A stretch of 64,000 bases of DNA from Gongronella butleri (Eukaryota; Mucoromycota; Mucoromycetes; Mucorales; Cunninghamellaceae), in NCBI GenBank assembly GCA_025201375.1, contig JAIWZP010000030.1:310001-374000 (forward strand). The letters are read 5' to 3'. The notes under the pieces were generated by a model that was not told the origin of the DNA, ran no database searches, and saw nothing but the letters and a program-made list of their open reading frames with translations. Position 1 is the first letter of the stretch; the number at the start of each line of letters is the position of its first letter. A program made the position numbers and the translations under genes. Positions 13,423 to 24,277 of this stretch are shown here, piece by piece.

Positions 13423-14166
13423 CAGAGTTTCCACTGTTCATTTGCACGCCGTTGAAAAGTTTTTGCACGCAAAGGTGATTTCTTCACCCGCGAAGAATAA
13501 AAAAAGAAACGCACGCCAATACCTTTCATTGGCGCGCACCGCATCATCAGTCCACGCAAATTCTACTCTCGATGAGCGCTAATTTAATTTCCAGGGCACG
13601 CGAATTCTTTTTTTTTTATTGTGGTGGTCACACGAGTCAAACGCGATACAAAGTGAGTCGAACGCCGGGCAAGCGAGTCGAACGCGGTACAAAGTGAGTC
13701 GAACGCCAGGCAAGCGAGTCGAACGCGGTACAAAGTGAGTCGAACGCCGGGCAAACGAGTCGAACGCCGGGTAAACGAGTCGAACGCCGGATAAGCTAGT
13801 CGAACGCCGGGTAAACGAGTCGAACGCCGGATAAGCGAGTCGAACTCAGCGGTCGCACAAGTCAAATGCGGTGGTCACACAAATCGAACGCTGGCGGGTC
13901 ACACATGTCGAACGCGTTGGGCTGACAGATCGAAGTCTGGTTACGGTACTCATAGTTTCCTTTTTTTTTTTTTGTACGAAATAAATATTCGCGTGCCCTA
14001 AAAATTCAATTGGCGCCCATCGAGAGTAAAGTTTGCGTGGACTGATGATGCGGTGCGCGCCAATGAAAGGTGTTTACGTGCATTTGCATTTTTATTCGCG
14101 GGTGAAAAAAACCTCTTTGCGTGCAAAAACTTTTCAACGACGCGCGTATGAACAGTGGAAACTCTG
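13423..14166. mobile_element. Fold-back / MITE-like element with ~180-bp inverted arms
   Basis: Left arm 13423-13607 and right arm 13987-14166 are inverted copies of each other: both begin (reading inward) CAGAGTTTCCACTGTTCAT, and both contain GTTGAAAAGTTTTTGCACGC, CACCCGCGAA and a ~38-bp stretch that is identical in both. The two outer ends are CAGAG and CTCTG, and each is flanked by a TA dinucleotide (13421-13422 and 14167-14168), as expected for insertion at TA (Tc1/mariner-type). The interior (~380 bp) is mostly a minisatellite and holds no transposase. It is therefore a non-autonomous element or fold-back transposon. Small differences between the arms show that it is not recent. Confidence 0.8.
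13630..13940. repeat. Minisatellite of 20-21-bp units inside the fold-back element
   Basis: A dozen or so degenerate units built on CGAACGCCGGGTAAACGAGT alternate with a variant CGAACGCGGTACAAAGTGAGT. Units at the left are 21 bp, those in the middle 20 bp, and those at the right end (from ~13860) are diverged (CACACAAATCGAACGC). The block sits between the two inverted arms. Confidence 0.85.
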
Positions 14167-15586
14167 TAGTTTTGGAGACCGAGGCGACACATACCGGTAC
14201 AACCTTGCTTGGTTTGTGGCCTTTAAGACTATGATACAGTACAGTAGTAGATTTGTTGTACTGTAAAAATCATGCAAAAATTACCAACTTTCTAAAATTG
14301 TCGAGTGTCGACGACAACCCACTACTATCATACTGGTTTTAACGTTTCTTAATAAATTGTCGTGCCAAAATTACCCAATGGCTATGATAATTTTGGACCT
14401 GATCCAATAAATTATTATTACGGTGATTTGTAGCGGTCAGCATTGCATTTGTGAAAATTCGCATGATAAAATCAGTGCATCATGTCGTCTCGACATTAGA
14501 CAACAGCCAGAGTGACCTCTTGTTTTTACAGTATCATATTTTTTTCTGATGAAAAGAAGAGGAGCGTTATGATACTGTATCACACTGTATCATAAAAAAT
14601 ACAGTACATGATGCTACTGTAAGTTTGGCTGTGATTGAAGCAGCACGATTTTATGTACGTACGGTACGTACAGTATGATACCGCGAAATGATTTTTTGAA
14701 AAATGCGCTACCATATCATACTGTACGTATGATATCGTACAGCCAAATTTTCAGCAATGTCAAATGCTGAAGGGGTTACGGATCAGCATCATTTGGTCGT
14801 CTTGCACAGCCGCAACGGCTGAGAGTCCCGACACGAGAGTCACCTTAAATGAATCGGCTGCCAAACGCGGTAAAAGTGCTAGTGGTTTGTTGGTGCTGCA
14901 GTATCGCTTCGAGTTTCGGCGAGTTACAATAGCCTTTAGGGATCGTTTTGATTCTGTTTTTTTTTGGCCCTGGATTTATGAAACATGCATTTTATCAGGC
15001 TTGAGTGACCCGACCTCTGGAAAAATTTGACATCGTCGGATTTTTGTGTCCATCATCAGTATGATATTCTCTAGCTCAAACACACTGTAGGACCCGATAA
15101 CCCAGATCCGGAGGACGCGCCCAGCAAAGGGGGGTACTGTAAGGTTTTGTCTATTTTGGTGGCGCACGCGACAACGGCCCAACGTATCGACGCGCGAGTC
15201 ATTTCAAATGAATCAGTGGCCAAACGCGGTAAAAGCGCTAGTGTTATGGAGGCATCATAATTAGAGTATGATATGATATGCAAACAACGAATTTCAATTG
15301 CGGATTTTCAGCGAAAACATCAAGGACAGCTTGATCCTTTTGGATTGGTCGATTGGATACGCGTTTTTCTTAATTTGTGAGTGCATGTCGAGCATCACCG
15401 GCTCCTGTGACACGGTTTCTGATATCGAATGATCGCGTTTTGGAGCAATTTGGGCAACTTTGCATGAATGCAGGGCCGCAGATGCCATTTGGGGACCAGC
15501 GCTCGAATTTGAAAGGGCGGGGTTGTCAACCGTGTCTCTCTCTCTTTTTTTCTCTGTTGCCATTTTTTTTTGTCTTGCCTTTGAAG

Positions 15587-17133
15587 ATGAGTATTAGCCG
15601 GGCGCACACGTACCTGATATTCTCGACGGCGTTCTTCATACGCATGGTGCTGTTCAGCTTCCCGGCCATCTCGGATACCCTGTTGCAACGAGTCGAGTTT
15701 GCCACACCAGTCACCAGCTACAAGCGATGTACAGCACTCGTGGAGCAGCCGACATTCCCGTGTTTTGACGTCTGACGCCACATTTTCTCTTATTTTAATA
15801 GTGACGGAAGGCGTGTTCTTATACCAAAGCCATATGCCGCCTTACAGTGGCGACGTGTTCCACCAGGTACAGCACAAAACTTGGTTAACGGGCCCGGGGG
15901 CGCGGCAATGGCTTAATTGGCTCATTTCCATTTTTCCTTTTTTTTTTTTTTTTCTTTGTCAGGCGCCCTTGTTGCTTGTTCTGTTCCTTTTTCTGTCGTC
16001 ATTCCCTGCATTGGTGGTGCAGGTTGTATACAGCATGCTTGATTTAGCGATTGGGTTTGTGTTGATGCGGATGGCGCGGCGGAAGCAGGCACAAGAGGCG
16101 TCTGCGGCGCAGCTTGAGGTGGAGCGACAATCTGGGCGCGTGGACCCTGCGCTCGTTGCGGCCATGTACCTGTTCAGCCCGTGGACAGTGCTGTCGTGCG
16201 TATCGCAGTCGACGGTGCTCTTTTCAAACGTCAGTGTGATCATGGCCGTGTTTTGGGCCATGGACGGTCGCGCCACCTTGGCCATGTTCTGGGTCGCCAT
16301 CGCCGCGTACCTATCCTTTTATCCGATCATGCTCGTCGCGCCCCTCGTGCTCATGTTGCCCGCCAATCAACGCGTACGTCGTCCATTGCCCCGCAAAAAA
16401 AAAAAAAGAAGACGCGTCACTCACACGCCCATACTTTTTCTTTTGTACAGGTGCGTGCCATTGGTGCATTTGTTATGTCTATGGCATCGCTTTTTGCGCT
16501 GTCGCGGTGGGTGATTGGCTCGTGGGCCTTTTTGCGCGCGACGTACGGTGTGGTTTTGTACCTCAAGGACTTGACGCCAAACGTGGGGATGTTTTGGTAC
16601 TTTTTCATCGAGATTTTTGATCCATTCCGGTCGTTCTTCTTGATGGTGTTCCAGTTCCACAGCTTCATCTTCACGGCGCCGCTTTGCATCCGCTTCCGGC
16701 ACGCGCCGCTCTTTGCCATCACAATTCTGTGCGGCATCATGTCCATCTTCAAGAGCTATCCGTCTGTGGGCGACGCCGCTCTGTTGCTCGCCCTTGTGCC
16801 GCTCCATGACGAATTGTTCAAGTGTAGGTGCCTTGTCCCTGGCAATGGAATGTGCAAAGGAAAAGTCATGCTTACATATCTCATTTTTTTATAGATGGCC
16901 GCTATGGGTTCCTGGTGGCAAATCTGTTTTTGTACGCGAGCGTGCTGTCGCCGATCTTTTGGCACCTTTGGATCTACGCGGGCAGCGGCAATGCGAACTT
17001 TTTCTATGCGATCACGCTTGTGTACAACCTGGGCCAGGTTTTGCTGGTAATTGACCTCGTGTTCGCGCACCTGCGCCGCGAATTCGACATCGAGCATCCC
17101 GAAGCCATCGGCAAGCAAGTCGCGCAGCTGTAG
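15587..17133 (+). CDS. GAB1: GPI transamidase subunit PIG-U (Gab1/Cdc91)
   Basis: Multi-pass ER membrane subunit of GPI transamidase, thought to recognise the GPI lipid before it is attached to proteins. Exons 15587-15728, 15802-15866, 15963-16373, 16451-16823 and 16895-17133 join to 409 residues (human PIG-U 435). The start MSISRAHTYLIFSTAFFIRM leads a first helix. Family blocks are EGVFLYQSHMPPYSGDVFHQ, the YLFSPWTVLSCVSQST region, MFWYFFIEIFDPFRSFFLMV (the PIG-U signature region with FxEIFDxFR) and SYPSVGDAALLLALVPLHDE. About eight to ten hydrophobic helices are visible. Intron 1 uses the less common donor GTACAG, needed to keep the phase. The neighbours PRE5 and PAM18 follow on the same strand; these are separate transcription units. 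Confidence 0.93.
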
Positions 17134-17586
17134 TAGTAGATGATCATGAACCGGAATAAAGAGGATTGTGCATGATCAGCCAGATGCCTTTGTTTTTATT
17201 GTTTTACGCGTATTGCCTTGCGTTAACGCGCCTGGCCCTTGTCGTCCAAAATAATCAAGCGACCGTGCTTGCTGTCTATATGAGCCAAATAGTCGCGAAA
17301 TGCAACTGATGCGTCAAATCAATGAAAAAAGATGATTTGGAATGATTTCAAGAGGAATTACAGTCTGAGCAAACCAAAAAAAAAAGGCAAATATAGAGCA
17401 AGGAGCTTGATGGGCAGCCTTATGTGCAAGTCAGCGGGCACTCGTGGAGCAAAAGGCCATTGCGTGGCCGCCGTCGCCCTTTTAAAAATCTTTGTTTGTC
17501 AAAAAGTGGAAGGGAAAGGACGCGCAAGCGCCCTTTTTCTTCCTCGCTTCACTTTTTTTTTTGTATATTTTTGCCACATCCCCTCC
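17134..17586. other. Intergenic region GAB1-PRE5
   Basis: About 450 bp. The 3' end of GAB1 has a GGAATAAAGAGG (about 17150), fitting a polyadenylation signal. The rest is the promoter of PRE5, with T-runs near 17551-17560. No gene is seen. Confidence 0.45.
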
Positions 17587-19007
17587 ATGGTAAGCAGCCG
17601 ACACGCCTTTTTCTCGCGCGTTATACGAGCAAATGCGAGGCAATTGGCCATTTTTCGTGGAAGTAGCCACTGACGCCACCTTTACCCTGTCTTCTGTAGT
17701 TTCGCAATCAGTACGACAACGATGTCTCGACATGGTCGCCGCAAGGTCGTATCCATCAAGTCGAGTATGCCGTCGAGGCCGTCAAGCAAGGGTCGGCGGC
17801 AATTGGCTTGCGAAACAGCGAACACGTCGTCCTATTAGCTCTCAAGGTAAGGCAACACAACTGGAAAACACGACGTTCTTCTCGACATACCAAGAAAAAG
17901 TGGCGTGTTTCATTGACAAACGTGCCTTTTTTTTGCCTTTTTTTTTCCATTTTTTAGCGTTCTTCGGGCGAACTCGCGTCGTATCAAAAGAAGCTGATCA
18001 AGGTCGATGACCACATGGGTATTGCCATTGCTGGCTTGACGTCGGATGCTCGTGTGTTGAGGTAAACGAAAGAAAAAGGGGCTATTTGATGTGCAAGTGC
18101 TCATTTTTCACTTTTTTTTTTTTTACTTTAGCAACTTCATGCGTACCGAGGCGATGCGATCAAAAATGCTGTACGACCGTCCTCTACCAACGCAGCGCAT
18201 CGTTGCTGCCATTGGCGATAGTAAGTGTCCGCTCACGCGCGCCGAGAACTATCGAAAAATCGACAAAAGCGCGTCAAACGCTCACCACTCTTTTTTTCTT
18301 CTCTTTTTGTTCGTCAGAGGCCCAAGTGAACACGCAGCACTATGGACGACGACCCTACGGTGTGGGTCTGCTGGTTGCTGGCTATGACGTAAGAAAAAAA
18401 GTATAAAAAAATGAAAAACACGGAATTGGCTCACAAAATGATCTTTGCATATAGGAGACCGGTCCTCACTTGTTTGAATGCTCGCCCACGGGCACCATCT
18501 TTGAATATCACGCCATGTCCATTGGCGCGCGATCTCAGTCGGCCAAGACCTACCTCGAAAAGTACCACGAGAACTTTGCTGATGGTAAAACACAAAGAAA
18601 AAGAGCAAAAAAAGCGCGCTACGCGATGAGGCAGCAGGGCCATTAGAAAAAAGAAGAAGAAAGAAAGAGAGAGCGACGCGGCTACGCGTCAGCGTGTGAC
18701 GTCATGGGCCCACACGATGCTGATTTCTTTGTTTTTAGCGTCGTTGGACGAATTGATCCGCCACGGTCTGCAGGCGCTGCGCGACACGCTGCAGCAGGAC
18801 AAGGCGCTGGACATCCACAACACGTCTTTGGGCGTGGTTGGCAAGAACAAGGTGTTTGAGATCATCGAGGGTGACCAATTGCAGAAATATCTGGATATGC
18901 TGGACGAGACCGGCCGACCCCAGGCTGGCAACGTCTTGGCCGAGATGGACACCGCCGAGGAGGCCACCCAGGACGATGGCCCCACTGCCATGGATACCGA
19001 CAACTAA
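17587..19007 (+). CDS. PRE5: 20S proteasome subunit alpha-6 (PSMA1-type)
   Basis: Alpha-ring subunit of the 20S proteasome core. Seven exons: 17587-17589 (only the ATG), 17700-17846, 17958-18061, 18132-18220, 18318-18388, 18455-18584 and 18739-19007; in phase, 270 residues (human 263). After Met the protein reads [20 protein letters not shown], the alpha-subunit N-terminal signature. [27 protein letters not shown], the [13 protein letters not shown] block and [15 protein letters not shown] all match alpha-6. The acidic tail ([20 protein letters not shown]) is as in PSMA1. The first intron follows immediately after the start codon (ATG|GTAAGC), a layout shared with the next gene. Assignment is secure; the one-codon first exon depends on the splice at 17590/17699. 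Confidence 0.95.
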
Positions 19008-19275
19008 GCTCAAGCGTGTCTTTTTCTCTTTTTCTCTTTTTCTCCCTTTTTTCATCTTTTTCCGTGAATCCATAAAATACAATTGCTTGTGCCTTTTTTT
19101 AAGGGATGTGGGCAGGTTTGACATTGGTGGAAGGGCGGCCGAGCGACCAATGGCATTGGCCACGGCGGGGACAGGGCGGGTAAGGAAAAAAAAAAAAACA
19201 ATTAGGCCCGACTGGGGGCTGCTTGTTTTTTTTTACCGACTTTCTTTCTTCAATTCCACTTTTTTATTGTTCAGC

Positions 19276-19778
19276 ATGGTAACGTCTTCGAGCCCAGGCG
19301 GCACGGCACAGCGCAGACGACGCTGACGCTTGTTTATCTCTTCAATTTGCTGATTTTTGTCTTGTTTTTCTTATTTCTTACCAGTCTACACCTATTGTCC
19401 TTGGCTTTGCTGTGGCCGGTGCTGCGACGGCTGCCCGCTTTGGTATGAAGGCCTTTGAGCACTGGCAAAAGATGCCCAAGAAGCCTCGTTTGGTGCGATA
19501 CCACAAGGGTGGCTTTGATGCCAAGATGAACAAGCGTGAAGCGGCTTTGATTCTGGGCATGCGGTATGCGACATCTTTTGGTGCCTTGACGATCACTCAT
19601 GGGCTCTTTTTTTTTTTTTTTGGCAATTGACAGTGAATCGCAGATCAACAAGGCCAAACTCAAGGAGCATCACCGCAAGATTATGCTTCTCAACCATCCT
19701 GATCGTGGCGGCTCGCCTTACATGGCGTCCAAGATCAACGAGGCCAAGGAATTCCTCGAGGGCAAGACCAAAAAGTAA
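19276..19778 (+). CDS. PAM18: Mitochondrial import motor J-protein Pam18/Tim14
   Basis: Inner-membrane J-protein that stimulates mitochondrial Hsp70 at the TIM23 import motor. Exons 19276-19278 (only the ATG), 19385-19563 and 19634-19778 give 108 residues, like human DNAJC19 (116). After Met comes [20 protein letters not shown], a single membrane helix, then a matrix J-domain with [20 protein letters not shown], the catalytic HPD ([20 protein letters not shown]) and a FLEGKTKK end. There is no long N-terminal intermembrane-space extension as in yeast Pam18; the layout is the animal-like short form. The first intron again starts right after the ATG (ATG|GTAACG). The second donor (GTATGC at 19564) restores the phase. 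Confidence 0.94.
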
Positions 19779-20645
19779 ATTAGATCATCCTCCATCCCCA
19801 ACTGTATATGATAGACCCTTCTCTTCGCCGTTTCATTTTCACGGCCCCTCCTTGTTCAATCTTTGTCATTGTGTAATTGTATTCCCACTCCTTCATCTTT
19901 TCATCAGATTAATAAAAATGCATGTGCGTAAAGAACGGAGGCGATAGCCAACGCCATTGAGCGGGTCAAGGAAATAAACTTGTTATTATGAGAACGGGAA
20001 CGACGATGAGGGTAAATGAGGTAGGTTTTGAAAAACAAATCCGATTGCGCTTTATTTCTTTGCAAAATGCAACAGTATATCCAATTACTAAAGCCCGCCA
20101 ACGGTGGTGCCAATCCCCTTTGTTATTTTGAGCATTGAGCTGTCAGGTAGTAGGATTTCGAAAAATGGCCTAACCAAAAACTTGCCGACTTGGTTCTGCA
20201 CATGTAATCACATGCCATGAAACTCTTGGTACAAGTATCCCCGCATTTTACAACATTGTCGGAACCTCCCTTGTCTATGTGACAGAAAAACAAATTGCCA
20301 GATTTATAGACCTTGCCGTGTTCCGTGGTAGTGAGAGCAGTGTTGCCCTGGCACTTGGTGCTTTATGCTTTATCGCCGAATACGAGAATTTCGCAAGGTT
20401 TGTCACTGGGTTCGCCTGTAATCGATTTTGCAACTGCAAGCGCAATGAAGCCGGAGAGTGTAATGAAAGAAGCCAACATTTCTAGCACTACAGTGGGTCA
20501 AAAAACTTTTGTAACTTGAGTGGGATCATTTACCTACTGTCGCTCATCTTTTTTATATACATATCCTGGAAGACTCCTAAAAATTGGCATCCACATGCAC
20601 CCTTACGTTACTATACTTTCAACTCGCGTCGTTGCAATCGATGTG

Positions 20646-20989
20646 GTGCATCGCATGCCCCTGACTGGGTGCATTTTTGTCTTCAATTTGTTGACCTTTC
20701 ATATAAAAAAAAAAGGTGCCAGCAAGTATGCACCCTGCTTTCGACCGCCGGTCTTATCCTCGGCTTTCTGCGCTGCGGGGAAATGTAAGAAGTTTTTCAT
20801 GCATAAAGAGGAGAGGAGTGCATCGCATGCCGCTAACTGGGTGCATTTTTGTCTTCAATTTGCTGAACCTTCATAAAAAAAAAAAAGGTGCCAGCAAGTA
20901 TGCACCCTGCTTTCGACCGCCGGCCTTATCCTCGGCTTTCTGCGCTGCGGGGAAATGTAAGAAGTTTTTCATGCATAAAGAGGAGAGGA
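20646..20989 (+). repeat. Two-copy tandem repeat, 172-bp unit
   Basis: Units 20646-20817 and 20818-20989 are nearly identical; each starts GTGCATCGCATGCC and ends AAAGAGGAGAGGA, with an internal A-run (about 20706-20715 and 20876-20886). Differences are a few substitutions and the run length, so the duplication is fairly recent. No reading frame is conserved beyond ~60 codons. Confidence 0.9.
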
Positions 20990-21039
20990 TGAAGTTCAGG
21001 ATGAAAATGGAGAGGGCGGAATAAAGGTGAGCAGGTTAG

Positions 21040-21231
21040 ATATCTGATGCAAGGTTTAGGGAGGATAAATTTATGGTCGATCTTGGTGTAGGCCAAAGAA
21101 TTCGAGCGCGACCATCATATGACATCAAAGTTAAATTGACCTATGTCAATCTTGAGGACATCAAATTCCATTTTGATGGTGCTGAGCTTGCTGAAAGGCC
21201 CATTGATTGCTTGGGATGCGGCGGCGGATAA
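21040..21231 (+). pseudogene. Coding-like fragment of unknown family
   Basis: An open frame of ~63 codons without a start reads ...DKFMVDLGVGQRIRARPSYD and KVKLTYVNLEDIKFHFDGAE before a stop at 21229-21231. The amino-acid composition is protein-like, unlike most frames here. I do not recognise a family. It could be a gene relic or chance. Confidence 0.25.
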
Positions 21232-21476
21232 GAAGGGCGACGCGTATTTCTGCTCCATTTCCGTCACGGCGACATGGTTGACGACGTCACTTGGTGGTCG
21301 CTGGGTTCCGCTGTTGGTGTTTGCCCGTCTCGCTGCAGATCAAAGCGTCAAGGACGCTAAACGGTCAACAAAATAAGAAAAAAAAAACTAAAAAATAGGA
21401 GCATATGCATCAATGACGTTAAACGGTTAACAAAATAAAAAAATAGGAGCGTATGCGTGATAAGATGACGATTGGC

Positions 21477-21477
<1 letters not shown>

Positions 21478-21521
<44 letters not shown>
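21478..21521. repeat. Homopolymer, 44 T
   Basis: Uninterrupted T-run in an intergenic island. It is preceded by two short similar segments (AAATAGGAGC(A/G)TATGC, about 21395 and 21441), a small local duplication. Confidence 0.9.
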
Positions 21522-21522
<1 letters not shown>

Positions 21523-22376
21523 GTGTCCTGCCTGGTGATCTTGGGTCTCTGGGTGGTGGTGGGCCGCAACATGCAGAATGACCGATGCAAAATGTTTCAA
21601 ACCCAAGCTACGGTATGATATCGCAGCGCGCTGTAAGCCATCCCATTACGTATGTAAATGTTTTTACCCCTGTTTGTTACAGTAGTAAATATGATAATAC
21701 TGTAACGGTATGATATGGAATAAAAATTACAATTCGACTACTGTAGACCGTTGTTGAGCAAATCGTAATTAAATGTTTTGTTGAAAAAATAGCTTTCTCT
21801 GCCGGTTTTGGTCATCCATCGGTGAAACTGCTTTCATTCGATACTGTACGTATAGTAGAGGTTCAACAGCTGCTTCTTTCGACACGTTATCCACTTGATA
21901 AAAGCGCTAAGAGTCGTCCTTTCCGTTGCCGAGAAGCTAGAACATCAAAGATAAAAACTAATGAAATGTTTGAACGGCTTTCACAAGCGTACAAAGGTCA
22001 GGCATCGGGCGTGCGAACAATGGAAAGCAACGCCCGAGCGTGTCTCTTTCGAATGGTGTCAGTTTCACCGCGATCCACGAAAAATTTCGGAATCCGTGCT
22101 GAATTTGTGAAAGTAGTATGATAAACGTACCGTAGTTTGCTTGAATTCAACTGGGCAACGGTCTACCGTATGATACTGTAATACAACGTTGTTACTGTAT
22201 GACATGATGGTGTAAACCTCTGGATTTTAATGGTTCTCTTAAAAAAAAAGAGATTATGCGATGGTGAAAAGAGCGATACTCATGATTGTACCTTGAAATT
22301 AATACGGGAACCGAGCCATTTTCAGGAATGCGGGAATGATGTACAAAGGTTGGATGCAGGATTTGGATGCGCTTGT

Positions 22377-24090
22377 CTAATGAGTGAGCTTCTTTTTCTT
22401 GTTAACGCGCTTGCGTTCACCAAACTTATTGTCATGCATGTTCTGCAAAGAAAAGTCAAAAAATGAGAATTTATCTCCCATTTCATAAATCATCGTTTAC
22501 CATTGATGCCACACGCTTGGCCGTCGTCACCTCAGTCATGCTTTCCAACACTTTGTTCTCGTCCAATTCATATTCAACCATCTTGGTATCTATAAAATAG
22601 AGAAAAAATGAGCAAATTGGCATGTATTCGAGGCAAAGGCGATGCTTACTCGTCTTTTCTTCGATATTTTGAATCAGGTTGACGTCCTTTTCGGAGACAA
22701 TTGCGATGGATTGACCGGTGCGGCCAGCACGCGCTGTACGACCGACACGGTGGATATAATCAGTGGGATCGCGAGGGATGTCAAAGTTGATGACCCATTC
22801 GACCGAGGGGATATCCAGGCCACTAATTGAAATGAAGCCATATCGGGCGTTTAGTGGCACGTTTTCACACACGCGCTGCCGACACGCAATGCTCCTTTTT
22901 TTTCCTTATTCCTTTTTTTTTTTTTTTTTTTACCGGCTGCCAACATCAGTAGAAACAAGCACCTTGACGACCTCGGCGCGGAACTTGCCGAGAGAATCGA
23001 GGCGCTGCTGTTGCGACATATCTGAATGGAGCGCGGTGCAGCGGATGCCGAGCTGTTTGAGGGTGATGGTGATTGTTTCGGCGGTGGAGCATCGTCCACA
23101 AAAGATGATGGCAGATTTGTCCTCAAAATCGGTGGATCGCAGCAGGTGAGTGAGATAGACCATCTTGACTTGGGTGGGGACGAATAGATAATGCTGATCC
23201 AGCGTGGCGACGGTCATGGTGTCACCTTGGCAAACGTGGACAAATGGCTTTTTCTTGCCCTCCTTGAGAGCAAGAATCGACTCGGTCATGGTGGCCGTGA
23301 AAAGCAGCGTCTGACGCTTCTCGGGCATCTTGCCAAAGAGGATGCCCAGGTCCGAGACAAAGGTCGACGATAGTAGGCGATCCGCTTCATCAAGCACTAA
23401 GAATTGCACGCGCGACAGATCCACAGCACCCGAGCTGCTTTCCAAATGATCGCGTAGCCGCCCTGGCGTCGCAATGATCACATGTGGTCGCTTCGCAAGT
23501 TCCAATGCCTGCGTCATCATATCTAATTTATTGAAAAAAAGAGATTAATCACAAATTTCCAGGTACAACTGGGTTGTCATGGCAACCGATTGCTTGCTTT
23601 ACCCATGCCACCAACAACAACACACTCTCTGAGGCCAATGCCTTTGCCCAACACGCGGAATTGCTCGGCAATCTGGTAGGCAAGTTCTCTAAAAAACAAC
23701 AACAGCAAAGAAACAGAGTGATGAATAAGCAAAGTGCCGCTGGATCGAGTTCAATTGCTTTGATTTTTACCTCGTGGGTGTGAGGACGACGGCATAAACG
23801 CCATAGGGGTCCTCGGCGAGCTTTTGGAGGATGGGCAGAGCAAATGTAGCTGTTTTACCCGAACCTGTCTTTGCGCCGCCGATGACATCCTTGCCAGCGA
23901 GCACGGGCGGGATACAGGCACGCTGAATCTCGGTGGGCTCCTTGATCTGCATGCTGTGCAATGTGTCGACGAGCCACGCGTCGATCCCAAGGTCGTTGAA
24001 CGACGCCGTCTTTGGCGCAATTTGTGTCTGGGTGGCGGCAGCAGCCTGTTTTTTCTTGATAGAAGCAGCAACACGTCCAAGGGAACTCAT
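22377..24090 (-). CDS. DBP8: DEAD-box RNA helicase Dbp8/DDX49
   Basis: ATP-dependent RNA helicase of 40S ribosomal subunit biogenesis in the nucleolus. Exons 24090-23771, 23688-23603, 23522-22934, 22822-22650, 22589-22501 and 22442-22377 join to 440 residues (yeast Dbp8 431). Motifs in order: Q motif with [10 protein letters not shown] and [21 protein letters not shown]; Ia PTRELAY (across intron 1); Ib [47 protein letters not shown] (across intron 3); [17 protein letters not shown]. After the helicase core come [20 protein letters not shown] and a basic tail [15 protein letters not shown] in the last small exon. The Dbp8/DDX49 choice rests on the short N-terminus, the [18 protein letters not shown] block and this tail. 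Confidence 0.93.
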
Positions 24091-24277
24091 ATCGAGGAAT
24101 TGATAAAAAAAAGAGAGGAGAAATGTAGCAAGCGTAAAAAAAAAAAAAGGGCCGCAGCTTTGATGCACGGGTGGCTTGGGCAGTAAAGCGTCGCATCGCT
24201 CTTTTTTTCACAATGCGGCGCCTTTTTGGCCTTGTTTTTGTTTCTCTTTTCGTTTTTCTCACTTTTTTCTCACCATC

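Larger units (their letters stand above)
11638..15586. other. Large gene-poor, repeat-rich island
   Basis: Nearly 4 kb without a convincing gene. Contents: a 42-A homopolymer (11830-11871), a fold-back element (13423-14166) and many near-palindromic TACAGTATCATAC-like motifs (12392-12590, 13365-13420, 14230-14275, 14528-14740, 15058-15280). A pair of diverged ~90-bp direct repeats lies at 14790-14885 and 15156-15243. The longest frame, 12653-13177 (174 codons, plus), has no recognisable domain. Base composition is more AT-rich than in neighbouring genes. It looks like decayed mobile DNA. Confidence 0.7.
19779..22376. other. Second gene-poor, repeat-rich island
   Basis: About 2.6 kb without a convincing gene. 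It holds a two-copy 172-bp tandem repeat (20646-20989), a 44-T homopolymer (21478-21521) and TACAGTATCATAC-type motifs at 21608-21745, 21839-21857 and 22113-22205. A copy of the 37-bp repeat also found at the window start lies at 21795-21831. A coding-like stretch on the plus strand, 21040-21231, ends in a stop and has no start. Overall it resembles the 11.6-15.6 kb island. Confidence 0.65.

Noticed and set aside
13630..13940. Candidate CRISPR array
   Set aside because: The repeats are head-to-tail degenerate 20-21-bp minisatellite units without unique spacers, in eukaryotic DNA.
11638..15586. Autonomous transposon in the first island
   Set aside because: No transposase, reverse transcriptase or integrase motif is visible in any frame; only the non-autonomous fold-back element is supported.
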